Assembly: GCA_007026445.1 (NCBI GenBank)
Contig: VDMD01000001.1
Coordinates: forward strand, 2,976,001-3,040,000
Source of the DNA: Schizophyllum amplum
Lineage: Eukaryota; Basidiomycota; Agaricomycetes; Agaricales; Schizophyllaceae
Length of the DNA stretch: 64,000 nt
Reading direction: 5' to 3'
The notes beneath the pieces were generated by a model that made no database searches, was not told the DNA's origin, and saw only the letters and a list, made by a program, of their open reading frames with translations. Position 1 is the stretch's first letter, and each line of letters opens with the position of its first letter. A program made the position numbers and the translations under genes. Below are positions 22,972-33,214 of the stretch, piece after piece.

Positions 22972-24091
22972 TCAGCCTGAACAACATCGATTCCCCGGCA
23001 TCCAGCTCTTGACCTTCGACAGCTTGACGGTCGCCCTGCGCGGTCGTCCACTAAGACTGCCGAAGCTGAGGCGGCTGGAACTGTTCACGCGCCGCAGTGC
23101 ACGATCCCCGTAGCTGACGCCGCTCCCCGCCTTCTCCGGGTCGAGCGACCCAGACTCGATGGAGAGAAGGATAGACCGAGCGGCCAACAAGAAAGGCGCC
23201 TCAACGTTGTCGCCTGTCAAGGATGACGCTTCTAAGAAATGCACACCTGTGATCACATCCACCTTGTCAGCGATACAGTTCAAGGACGGCAGTCGTCCTG
23301 ACGCACTATTCTCAGCCGCCCAGCGGCTTGCTTCCGACCACTCGACTTCCCGCTCTTCTTCACGATCTGACTTGTTGCCAACAAGGACGACAACAAGGTC
23401 TGGACTAGCCAACGCTCGTGCATCGGCAAGCCACCGAGAGAGGTTGGTGAAAGAGTCACGACTGGGAGGCATCATGCGAGTGAGCAGCATTTCAGGCATG
23501 ACGAATAATGGTGCACACTTTGTAATGTCGTAGACCAATATTGCGCTGGCGGCCCCACGATAGTAACTGCGAGTTACGGATCTACGATAGCATGGTGAGG
23601 TAGGCAAGAATGGAATTGAGGTGATCACGTACCGGAATCGCTCCTGGCCCGCAGTGTCCCATAGCTAGCGCAGTGATCGTCAGCAGAGAGGCGGCGTAGC
23701 TTGTTATGGAACACACCTGCAGCTTGATACGCTTCTCTCCCAGCTTCACCGTGCGGCTGGAGAACTCCACGCCGATGGTATGTTGTGAATGATCCTTGAC
23801 TACAACGAACGTTCAGCACGCCGTATGCGCACGGAGACTGGGTCATCGCACAGGAGTTGTGTGTGAACTGGTGAAGGAGGCAGGACTTCCCGGTGCCGGC
23901 TTCCCCTGCATGGTATACTCGTGAGCACGAGGCCGAGACTCGCTGGGTCATCGGGGCGCACCGATGATGATGTACTTCATGAGGAAGTCTGGAGATTCGA
24001 CATCAGCGCCGTGCGCAAAGACAGGCGAGGCGAGCGCACCATAAGTTTCAAGGAGCTCTGTCGCATCGCCCTCGTAGTCGTCCATGGCCAT
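22972..24091 (-). CDS. RAB4: Rab4-type small GTPase
   Basis: Seven exons on the minus strand: 24091-23962, 23905-23852, 23799-23717, 23664-23633, 23581-23519, 23461-23307 and 23246-22972; about 263 residues. G motifs: P-loop GEAGTGKS, switch [13 protein letters not shown] (effector Thr), switch [27 protein letters not shown] and LEASS. HTIGVEF and the C-terminal [20 protein letters not shown] correspond closely to the Rab4 subfamily (early-endosome recycling) rather than Ypt1 or Sec4. It carries an unusual ~35-residue extension before the P-loop and a Ser/Arg-rich tail ending in NRCCSG, a CCXX-type geranylgeranylation site. The start is MAMDDYEG at 24091; a second Met two codons later is possible. 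Confidence 0.92.
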
Positions 24092-24258
24092 GACGGTAGG
24101 TACGAAGATGAACGCCGGTTTGGCGGCACTGCCGACATACAGTGATGATATTCACGTGACGCTCTGATCATGACGCGCGAAGCGCCTTCTCTCGAACTTC
24201 CATCTCCGGCTCAAAGCAGTCTTCATTTTCCAAACATAAATAAGATGCGTTGTGTACT

Positions 24259-25745
24259 CTACCAGCCCTTCCACGGAACCCACACATCAACAATCTTTTG
24301 GCCCTGCTCGACGTCCGAGTCGACGACGTAGTACCACGGATACGCGGCCGCAATCAGACAGGCGTGCTGCCCGACAATCTCGACGGTGTCACCCAACGCC
24401 AGCTTCTCTGCCGGCCCATCCGTCTTCTTTGTGAGGATGCCGTGCTCTTGCGACATACGCCCCACACGCCAGTTCTTGCCAACTACATCGCCGAAGCCGC
24501 CAGAAGGACCAGTATCCTTGCTGAACGCAATGGCGCCAGCATCGACCATGGCCTCATCGCCACCGTCCTCTGCTCGCCCCGGGTAGATAGAGATGACAGT
24601 TGCGACAACCTTTTGTGCGATATTTGCAGCGCCGATCATGGATGTGCTCTGCTGCTGGAGGTCAAGCATGGGATAGTTGCCTGTACGTCCGTCAGCGCCG
24701 CCCGTCTCGCATCGGCTGACAACACACCTGCATGCAGCTCCAGTTTACCACATAACAACGTGGAAATCTTCGCCCGTGTCTCCGCGCTTGCCGAGTGGGC
24801 TGTTGGTGTAGATCCTACGGAAAGCACGAAGGGCTGCTGGTGGCTTTTCGCATCGTCGCCGAGGATCGAGTAAGCAAACTCTGCCGCATCGTTCACCGAG
24901 TTGACCTCTCCAGTCAGGAATTTTGACGCCTCAGATTCCGACGTGGACGCATACGCGTTGCCGGCGTGGGCGTAGAACCCGTAAATGGCCACTGCAGGCG
25001 AATTTGCGAGGGTCTTGAGGAGAGATTCGATCATGGTCGACTTCGGGCCCACGCCTGCGCGTCTGTGTGATGCGTCAATCATTTCCAGACGAGCAACGTT
25101 GCCGATCACGCACTTCTGGCCGCCGTCGATCTTGACGAATGCAGACCAACGCCTTGGCTTCTCCCTCTTGCTCTCGAATTCTTCGAGGAATTTGACCTGG
25201 TCGGGGTGATCGACGAGCAGGCGGATGACACCGCCGCTGGGTGCGACCTCGTCCCACATCGCAGACAGATCGGCGACCTTGTTCACTGCCACGGGCAGAC
25301 CGTATAACATCTATACTGCTATCAGCGTCTGTCCCTCACGTCGATGAATAACTCACGTCCTTGATGGTTCCATCCTCGAACAGCCCGGCCTTCACGACGT
25401 GCCATGCCTCCATGAGCGTCGACACGACCACTGCGGACGTCTTGTCCGCGCTCGACACCATCTGCAACCTGGTGCCCTCCGTTGTCTACACGCACGTCAA
25501 ACCATGATCGCGCGTTTGTCTGACTGCCAGCATACCTTGTGGGTTTTCAGATGTGCCCGAAAGTCGGTCCCCCAATCTTTCGCCTTCAGGTGCATTCGCG
25601 CGCAGTTGTCTGCAAACACTGTGCGGTTGATCACGAACGCTGGCGTCCTGACCTCATTCAGCCCCTTGCCAGCGTATTCGGCGACGAGGCGCTCCTTGCT
25701 GGGGAGCGCGAGGAGATCGATGGGTGTCTTCGTCTGTACGACCAT
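24259..25745 (-). CDS. DSD1: D-serine dehydratase, eukaryotic Zn/PLP type
   Basis: Converts D-serine to pyruvate and ammonia. Exons on the minus strand 25745-25536, 25485-25357, 25310-24728 and 24680-24259; about 447 residues, matching yeast Dsd1. The fold-type III (alanine-racemase-like) barrel shows the PLP lysine in FRAHLKTHK, then KIDGGQKCVIG, YGFYAHAGNAY and SVGSTPT. The C-terminal part carries the zinc pair His-x-Cys in IVGQHACLIA, which separates this family from plain D-threonine aldolases, although those are close relatives. The start is MVVQTKTPIDLL. It is divergent from the alpha/beta hydrolase gene at 26060, with 314 bp between. The two could share control elements, but no pathway link is evident. 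Confidence 0.9.
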
Positions 25746-26059
25746 GGTGGGATGCAAGATGCAAGTGGACCGTGGTGTCTACTCTATACAGATGGGTTTC
25801 GGGGCCGGATAAGTATATGAAGGGAGGTCCGGAACGCCCGCAGGGGCCCGCTTCCCTGCGCGCCGCTGCTCGCCGACGCAACGCCGACGTGGCAAAGGAA
25901 TGCATATTGATTGTTATCTGCAGGCTATCGCTTCACGTGTCCGGTCCGCCTCCCCCGCGCTGCCTAAACGATGCATGCGCATTATCCCGCCGTTCATCGC
26001 GCAGTATATAGGCGCCGACTCATCCAGAGGACCCATCGCCGCCTATTTCGCCGCCCACC
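25746..26059. promoter_or_regulatory. Shared divergent promoter region
   Basis: 314 bp between DSD1 (minus) and the alpha/beta hydrolase (plus). GCAGTATATAGGC at about 26,000-26,012 is a good TATA box about 50 bp before the plus-strand ATG. A TATACTTATCC on the minus strand near 25,817-25,806 lies about 65 bp before the DSD1 ATG and could serve that gene. Confidence 0.6.
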
Positions 26060-27244
26060 ATGTCCATCGCACACCAGCCGCTGCATCCGGAGGTTGTCGA
26101 CCGCCTCGATCCCGAATACAGGCAGTTCCACGAGGAAGTTCTGCAGTATATCGTCCCCCCACACACACTCCCCTGGTCGCCTGAGATCCGGAACGCTCCC
26201 GCCGTCCCGGGCAGCTCCTCGGTTCTCGACTGCGAAATTAAGGACTACCCGCTCTCCCATACGAGTGTTCGCGCCTTCACGCCGAAGGGCACTCCGCCAG
26301 CGGATGGTTGGCCAGCGTTCCTCTTCTACCACGGCGGTATGTCGTCTCCCTTCATGACTTCTGCACCCAGTGACCGTTGTAGGTGGATGGACGCTCGGTA
26401 GCATCAACAGTGAGAACGCATTCTGCAGCAACATGTGCGTTCGTGAGTGCTGGCAATCCATCCCTCTCGCCCCCGATCCCTGATCGCTCGTTGCAGGCGC
26501 GAACTGCGTCGTCGTGTCCGTCGACTACCGCCTCGCGCCGGAACATAAGTACCCCATTGCCGTCGAAGATACCGTGGAGTCGATCCAATGGGTGCACACG
26601 AAGGGCAAGGAGCTCCTCGGCACCAACCCCAACAAGATCGCCGTCGGTGGCTCATCCAGGTACGTTTCCCGTCCGTGCCTATGGACGTCCACACTAACTC
26701 CGTATTCAGTGGTGGCAACCTCGCAGCGATCGGCGCGCTCAAATCTGCTGAGCTGAGCCCCCCGATCCCCATCATCTTCCAGCTCCTCATCGTCCCCGTC
26801 ACCGACAACACAGCGTCTGAGACCAACAACAACCAACCGTCATGGAAGGAGAACGAGAATACACCGTGGTTGGGTCCGGAGCGCATGCGCTGGTTTGTCA
26901 ACAACTACCTCCCGAACAAGGAGGACTGGACGAAGTGGGATGCGTCGCCGATATTTGCTCCCGAGGAGCTACTCGCGAAGGCGCCGAACGCCTGGATTGG
27001 CGTGTGCGAGATGGACATTCTACGGGACGAGGGCATCGCGTATGGGGAGAAGCTGAAGAAGCTGGGCAAAGAGGTGGAGACAAAGGTGTACAAGGGCGCG
27101 CCGCATCCCATCATGGCGATGGATGGGTACGTCTCCCATTTTGAGTCATGTTTGAGCAGTGCTGATCGTTCACGCAGGCGTCTGTCCATTGGCAAGCAGA
27201 TGGTGACCGAAGCGTCGGAGGCGCTTGCGAAGGCATTCCAGTAA
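26060..27244 (+). CDS. Alpha/beta hydrolase fold-3 (HSL-type) esterase/lipase
   Basis: Exons 26060-26336, 26383-26442, 26497-26659, 26710-27126 and 27178-27244; about 327 residues, no signal peptide. The hormone-sensitive-lipase family signature is complete after splicing: oxyanion motif YHGGGW, SVDYRLAPEHKYP, the nucleophile elbow GGSSSGGN, the acid in EMDILRDEG and the catalytic His in APHPIMAMDG. The elbow is usually GDSAGG; here the Asp is Ser (GSSSGG), while the nucleophile Ser is kept. Likely a cytosolic carboxylesterase acting on short-chain esters or secondary metabolites; the substrate cannot be read from the sequence. Confidence 0.88.
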
Positions 27245-27556
27245 TCTAGAAAACGAAACAATGCGAGCAACTGTTAAGTACCGTATGTCAACTTCGCGGT
27301 CTCGTGACCTTCCGAGCGCGCGCCAGATATGGATTGATTACGACGCGTCGCGTCGCGTCGAACAAGCTCGTCCGCCGCAAATATTCCGTCATCGTCGTCG
27401 TCGTCGCGGCTGCTGCACCGCCACCTCTGGGGCCCTATAAGATACTGCGTAACGCGCCTTTGCACCTTGTTCCCAACCGCCATCATCACGCGCGCTCAAT
27501 AGCGACCACTTCTACTCCATCTTCAGTCTATCCGGCAACTCTTCGACTTCGTCAAT
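27245..27556. promoter_or_regulatory. Promoter region of the secreted repeat protein
   Basis: 312 bp. GGCCCTATAAGATA at about 27,428-27,441 is a TATA-like box about 120 bp before the start. Just upstream are short GTCGTC and GCGTCGCGTCG runs. Well-formed TATA boxes here and at the small Cys-tailed gene suggest regulated, high-level expression (inference). Confidence 0.5.
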
Positions 27557-29227
27557 ATGCGCTTCCAATTCCTACTCGCCGCCCTTCCCATTGTTCTTTC
27601 TGGCGCCCTTGCCGAGCAGGGTCACACCGTGCACGGCGCTATCGACAGCAACGCGGTTCCCTCTGCGCCTATGCGCCGTGAAGAGGGTCACGACTTCCAC
27701 TCCGAGGCCGACAGCGACTCCGTGCCCGCCGCTCCTTTCGCTTCTCGTGAACAGGGTCATAACTTCCACGGCGCGTTCGACAGCAACTCCGTTCCTACTG
27801 CACCGTATACTTCGAGCCCTGGGCAGGGCCACACCGTCCATATGGCTGTCGACACCGACACGATTCCGAACGCGCCTTACGCCTCTCGCGAACAGGTCGA
27901 CAGTGTGACCAATGGCACGAGCAGCCCTCACATCCGTCAAGTTCACAACGCCGATTACGAGGAGGCTGCTCCGCCGCCGCCGCCCGCTGCGACGTCCACG
28001 AGGATGTCGGAGCCGAAGCGTCGTATGCAGAAGAAGAGGGCAGACCTGCGCGATTCGGACGGGAAGAAGATGGGCGACGGCAATGGCGACATCGACTCGG
28101 GCAACCACTCCATGCACGTAGGCCGCGACGCGTTCGAAGCCAAGATCTCCGTGAGTGGATCCGCCATGATGCCGACGGGCTCCTACAGTGCCTCTTCATC
28201 CACCGAGTCCATGTATGAGTTTGCGCCGTCGGGGCTTATGCCGTCTGGCGTATTCCCGTCAGCCATGCCTTACTTCGATGGTCACTCTTCATCGGCTCCA
28301 TCGATGCCCGACACGACCATGTCTGTAGGCATCGGCGGGCGCCCGGGCTTCATGCAGCGCGGTCTTCCTGTGCCCGCGCCCGCTGTACCAGCTTCGTCTG
28401 CCTCTGCATCTGCATCTGCGTCTTCGACTACGTCTTCGTCCTCGTCGATCGCCTCTGCATCCTCGACGCCCGCCATACCAATCCCTGGCATGATGAAGCG
28501 TGGTCCTCCTGCACTCCCGTCGATGCCTGCGCAGTCGGCGTCCGCCTCGTCGGTGTCGTCATCTGCGTCCACATCCGCGTCAGCTTCGTCGGCTTCAGCC
28601 CCGGCGGCCTCTGCACCGTCTCTGCCTGTCCCTATGATGATGGAGCGTGACCTTCCTGCGGTCCCTATGCCTGCAGTCCCCGCGTCCTCAGCGTCTGCGT
28701 CCTCCGCGTCTGCGTCCTCTTCGTCGTCGACCACCTCTTCGTCATCGTCGGCGGCCTCTGCTTCCGCCTCCTCGCCGGCTATGCCAATGTCCGCACCGTC
28801 TCTGCCTGTACCTGCGATGATGAAGCGCGATCTGCCTGCGGTCCCGACGCCCGGAGTCCCAGCGCCCTCCGCGTCTGCGTCTTCTGTGGCTGCGTCCTCT
28901 TCGTCGTCGACCACCTCTTCGTCATCGTCGGCGGCCTCTGCTTCCGCCTCTGCACCGGCTGTGCCCATGTCCGCACCGTCTCTGCCTGTCCCAATGATGA
29001 TGGAGCGTGACCTTCCTGCGGTCCCTATGCCTGCAGTCCCCGCGTCCTCAGCGTCTGCGTCCTCCGCGTCTGCGTCCTCTTCGTCGTCGACCACCTCTTC
29101 GTCATCGTCGGCGGCCTCTGCTTCCGCCTCTGCACCGGCTCTGCCCATCGCCCCTCCGGCTGTGCCGGCTCCTCCCATGGCGCGTGGCGGTCCCGCGGAG
29201 TGGGTGAGCACACAAGAGAAGAACTGA
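27557..29227 (+). CDS. Secreted Ser/Ala/Pro repeat protein with possible Kex2 sites
   Basis: Single exon, 556 residues, not assignable to a known family. A signal peptide is clear (MRFQFLLAALPIVLSGALA). Next come four ~23-residue repeats with the core GH-x-x-H-x-x-x-D-x-x-x-x-P-x-AP (EQGHTVHGAIDSNAVPSAP and relatives), the first ending in MRR. After a basic linker (PKRRMQKKR) the C-terminal half has five blocks, each opening near M-M-(K/E/Q)-R and (D)LPAVP, followed by Ser/Ala runs. Three of the blocks are near-exact 180-bp copies. The KR/RR/KKR sites look like Kex2 cleavage sites, and such repeat proteins are processed into peptides in fungi (for example Ustilago Rep1); two of the five block sites read ER and one QR, so processing would be partial. 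The long minus-strand ORF across the repeats is a composition artefact. Confidence 0.8.
   Translation: MRFQFLLAALPIVLSGALAEQGHTVHGAIDSNAVPSAPMRREEGHDFHSEADSDSVPAAPFASREQGHNFHGAFDSNSVPTAPYTSSPGQGHTVHMAVDTDTIPNAPYASREQVDSVTNGTSSPHIRQVHNADYEEAAPPPPPAATSTRMSEPKRRMQKKRADLRDSDGKKMGDGNGDIDSGNHSMHVGRDAFEAKISVSGSAMMPTGSYSASSSTESMYEFAPSGLMPSGVFPSAMPYFDGHSSSAPSMPDTTMSVGIGGRPGFMQRGLPVPAPAVPASSASASASASSTTSSSSSIASASSTPAIPIPGMMKRGPPALPSMPAQSASASSVSSSASTSASASSASAPAASAPSLPVPMMMERDLPAVPMPAVPASSASASSASASSSSSTTSSSSSAASASASSPAMPMSAPSLPVPAMMKRDLPAVPTPGVPAPSASASSVAASSSSSTTSSSSSAASASASAPAVPMSAPSLPVPMMMERDLPAVPMPAVPASSASASSASASSSSSTTSSSSSAASASASAPALPIAPPAVPAPPMARGGPAEWVSTQEKN
28621..29145 (+). repeat. 180-bp coding tandem repeat, three copies
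   Basis: Copies begin at 28,621, 28,801 and 28,981; the third is cut short near 29,145. The period is exactly 180 bp (60 codons). Copies one and three are almost identical; the middle one differs mainly at the MMERD/MMKRD and Pro positions. This fits recent unequal exchange or gene conversion. Confidence 0.85.
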
Positions 29228-29653
29228 TTTGTTATCACGAATGGATTGGGGGATGAAGTTGGTTGTAAATGTAGAAGTATATTGCAAGGAGTTGATGCCA
29301 CTACATGTGTACTACATATACCCCGCATGATGCCATGCAATGATCCATTACATTGGCATCCCTCTCGCTCGGACATGCGTTATATGAGTCGTCGAAACTG
29401 CAACATGGCTGTCGCTACAGCAGGCCATGATAACCCTCTCGCAAAGATTGCGTGTCAGTCCAATTCCCGGCAGCGCGGCTACCGCCTTGTCACTTTGTTA
29501 AGTTATTGAGCCTGGCAACCTCAGACTTCCTGAGATAATCGCAAGTGCAAGTCAGGTTCCGACGAGTAATCGTGGATACATTAACGACTTCATCGACGTG
29601 ATGCACAATTGAGTGATTGTACAAGGGTTCTCATTCCTCTCAAGTATAAACTT
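29228..29653. other. Spacer between convergent genes
   Basis: 426 bp of AT-richer DNA between the secreted repeat protein (plus) and acetate kinase (minus). It presumably holds both 3' ends. No feature recognised. Confidence 0.5.
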
Positions 29654-31214
29654 CTACCAAAACTTGTCACTAAGAGCGCATTGCCTAGCCATCTCAAGCT
29701 TAGGCGGTGTATCAGCAACGATCAGAGCTGCTCGTCGCAGAATTACTACGTACCTGCTCATCTGTGCGGCAAACCAGCATGCGACGCCGTTCATCCTCTG
29801 GCCTTCCCGCTCCAATGTCCACAACGGTCCCTGGCGTGTCATCTACTGCATTGTTCCGGGTTTCTGAGATGGCAGAGAAGCCCAGACACGCGATGCGGTC
29901 GCATACCACCTTGCGAAGCTGCTGGCTGCGCTCGCCAATCCCGCCACTGAAGACCACAGCATCCACATTGCCCTGTAACTTGAGAAAATACGAGCCGATG
30001 TAGCCCTGTATGCGGTCCGCGAAAATACTGAAGGCTAGCATCTCTGGCGATGGCTCAGAAAGCGGATCGCCATCCAGCGGATTCGGCACGGGCGCGAAGT
30101 CGGCGTCCGGACTGGCGAACGCGCGCTGGGTGATCTCTCCGAAGTCGGTCGTCCCGCAGAGGGCCTTCCAGCCGGACTTGGTGTTGAGGATGTCTTCGGC
30201 CTGAGTGACGTGCAGATTTGCGGCTGCGCTAGGGTCGTGCGTGATACGCCCGGCCTTATTGGTGTAGTGGAATATAAGGGAGGGGTCGATGGCGCCCGCT
30301 CGTGTGGCGCCAGGGAGGCCACTCAGCGGTGTGAGACCCATGGAGGTATCGAGAGATTTGCCATTCTGGACGCAGCAGACGGAGGCACCGGAGCCAAGGT
30401 GGAGAAGGATAACGTTCATTTCTTCCGCGGGCTGAGGAATGTGAACAACGAGCGAAGCAGAAGACAAGAAGAGCGTGCCTTCTGTAGATAGCGTTGCACG
30501 GAGCGCAGAATAAAGGAATCTATGCGTGGGTCTCAATATCAAGTAGCTTGAGCGACAGGAGCGACTTACAGCTCAGTCCGTGGAAGCCATACTTCTTCAA
30601 GCCTCGCTCCTTCGCGACTGCCTGGTCGATCGGGTATGCAGATACGTAGGGTGGTATAGTGCGATGAAAAGCCGTGTCGAAGAATGCGATTGACTTGACG
30701 TTTGGAAGTGCGTTGACGCAGCCTTGGATGACGGAGAGCGCGGCACCATTGTGACTGCAAGGATCGTCAGACACTCGTCCACAGATCATTTTTTGTATGC
30801 TTACAGCGGTGCAAGATCGGATAGCTTCTCAATGTGCTTGTACGCATGTGTGCTGAGCTCTACAGGGTCTCTATAGTCCCCGCCGTGCACGACACGATGG
30901 CAGATGTGTGTGATACGGTCGCGGTCGATGCCGGCGCCGTCTTTGAGATGTTGAAGGAAGTGCTCAAAAGCGGACGCGTGGTCATGGATGCTTGGAACCT
31001 CGTCCTTGTCGTTCGCTTCCTTGGGAGTGCCCGTGATGGTCTTGAACGTGAATTGGGCAGGCGGTGCGCTGATACTCGAGATGGATGATTTGAGAAGCAG
31101 CTCGACAGGCTCATCCGAGTTAGAACCTTTGGGGGCTAGCGCATATAGGGAGATCTTGAGCGACGAGGAACCAGAGTTGGCGGACAGTATGAGCTGGTCG
31201 GGCTGGCTAGACAT
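29654..31214 (-). CDS. ACK: Acetate kinase
   Basis: Interconverts acetyl phosphate and acetate with ADP/ATP; in fungi it works with phosphoketolase (Xfp), not phosphotransacetylase. Five exons on the minus strand: 31214-30805, 30754-30571, 30520-30480, 30432-29754 and 29698-29654; about 450 residues. Motifs: LILSANSGSSSLK (phosphate-binding start), HRVVHGG, FDTAFH (catalytic Asp), KKYGFHGLSYSFILRSV, HLGSGAS, GLTPLSGLPGATR, FSGGIGERS and the end CRTDEQLEMARQ. The intron 30479-30433 has a GC donor (AAG|GCACGC...CTCAG); only this splice joins RSVQRYLQK to PAEEMNVILLHLG in frame, as the family requires. Acetate kinase occurs in only part of the fungi. The metallo-hydrolase gene follows upstream on the same strand. 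Confidence 0.93.
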
Positions 31215-31894
31215 GATGAGAGAAGAACGGCAAGATAGCGATTTCGCGGTCGACTGCACTTGGGGCGCTCGCACCATGACGTTGGCATGATGTTATGCCT
31301 TCCAAATACCAGTGCTCCCAGCCTCGGCGGTGGTTGACGTTCCTAGCTTTCAGGTATGTCCTCTTGACGTACTGTAAGAACCATACGTGTGAGGGGATAA
31401 GGTCCAAGGCAGTCCGCGAGGATGCCATTTCCGATGACTCCTGTCCAGTGTCCACTGTCCAGGCTGCCCAGGATTCCACTTTTTGAGCGGTCTTCAGAGG
31501 TTTGAGCATATACAGTAGCGGACAAAGATTGAAGTCACATTGTGCAAAGGACGTTGAGGGAACGCCAGCTTGTAACGAAGATGGCAGCAAGTAGGTACTT
31601 ATCAAGATCGACCCGTAATACAAAAGGGAGACAAGCAACAGCCCTTTTGGGAAACAAGGGAGTTCCTATATGGGGTTATCAAAGAGGCTGCCTCTGCCGC
31701 TTTCGAAATCCCCCGACGTATCGCAGCTCAGTTTCATGTAGTGGGCAGACGTTTTCAGTTGTTTAGTACATTAAAGATTCTCTTGTAACTGCCGACCCGA
31801 GACAGGAAGCTCAACGACTAGACGAGCGTGAGTCAGACGTAAGTAGTTGTAAAGTCGCCAGCTTCTGTTCTTCTGTCAGTGGGACGCAATGCTC
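31215..31894. other. Intergenic, promoter side of acetate kinase
   Basis: 680 bp between two minus-strand genes. No coding pattern, repeat or clear TATA element recognised. Confidence 0.45.
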
Positions 31895-33214
31895 TCAGAG
31901 GCGCACCGACGTACAGAGTCTGTTGCTGCAGTCACTGTAGCGGAAGGAAGAATTTTCTTCCTCGAAACCCGCCCATGTCACCTTCTCCTTCAGCCCGGTC
32001 TTCTTCCAATCATCAATACTCTCCGGATATAGCGGCAGCTCCCCGACGAGCGTGAGGTCGTGCGCAATGACGACGAGCACATCATGGCTTGCATCAAATG
32101 CCAGCAACTGCCGGATAGCATTTTTCGCGGCCGTCGAGTCCTCGTGTACCCCGCCTTCCACAATATCCAGCATTGGCTCAGTCCGCTTGGTGAGGTCGAA
32201 CGTCCCCTCTGCGCCGGTGGAGCCGAAATGCTCCGTGGATATCGCTTTATGAGCACCAGCGAGAATGTGACCCGGGCACATGACGGTGCGATGTAGCGCC
32301 TCCGTGGGTCGGAATTGTCCAGGGTGATGGCAGATGTCCCCGCCGAGGAAGACGAAGGATTGTGGCTCGACACGGGCGAGCGCGCATGTGTGGCCGCCGA
32401 CGTGCTGATCCAGTAAGTAGAATGCAATGGATGCGCAAGCGGAGTTTACTCACCCCGGGGCAATCCAGTAGGTATAAACTGCCGTCTCCGAAGAAGTCGT
32501 GCGCGTCGAAACCGCCTATCTTCAAGGCGTCGTAGCTCAGCTCGCGGACCTGCCTTCCCCTACAGGAGACAATTAGCGTGGTTTTTAAGTCATACTGGAA
32601 GCTGGGAAGGAATCACGCACTGTATGTCTCGGTCGAGCAGTGTCGAAGCGGGGTTCGTCGGGTAAGTGGTCAGGTCGGTACCGCGTCCCACAACTAGCTC
32701 TGTTGATGACGGGAACCTGCCCGTGTCACCTATTGAGCTTAGCGCAATGCCGCGACGGTAGCACGGACAACAGCTTACCAATATGGTCAAAATGTATATG
32801 ACTGTGAATCGCAATGTCAGTGGTCAGCATGACTGCCCGGCAAGCGTCCACGAAAACTTACCTCCAAATCACGCTGTTGATGCTCTCGAGGTCGATGTTG
32901 TTGCTGACCAGTTGGTCCACGACGTCGTCTGCCACGAACACCGCCCCGACCTGATTGACCATCTCCACCACAGGCGGAGTGCCCGTCGTCACATCCCGCT
33001 GGCCCAGGTCGAACATGACGCGCCGCCCGAGCCGAGGGTTTTCGATGAGGAAGGCGAAGGCCGGTGCATACATTTGCTCTCGCCCCGGGAGCACGGGTGT
33101 CATGAAGAATGCGGCCGGGACGTATGACTTCTCAGCATCTAGAGTGTTGAACGCCTTGACCGACACCGTCGCATCGCTGGAGGGAATGTCGAGGTTGTCG
33201 ATGGGAGTAGACAT
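31895..33214 (-). CDS. Metallo-beta-lactamase-fold hydrolase
   Basis: Exons on the minus strand: 33214-32862, 32801-32779 (23 nt), 32729-32621, 32559-32454 and 32404-31895; about 365 residues, cytosolic (no signal peptide). After splicing the zinc motif reads SHIHFDHIGD (H-x-H-x-D-H), with GGH at the third-ligand region (HVGGHTCAL), GGDICHHPG and an Asp/His-rich segment (VVIAHDL) near the C-terminus. This is the lactonase-like / quorum-quenching branch of the superfamily that is abundant in fungal genomes; the substrate could be a lactone, thioester or other ester, and nothing in the sequence fixes it. The last few residues (DCSNRLCTSVRL) may instead end in another intron. It lies head-to-tail with acetate kinase, but the 680-bp gap argues against co-transcription. 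Confidence 0.85.

Noticed and set aside
28282..29376. 364-codon minus-strand ORF across the secreted repeat protein
   Set aside because: Antisense shadow of the Ser/Ala repeats; Asp/Glu/Ala low complexity follows from codon bias, and the plus strand has a signal peptide and a TATA-like box.
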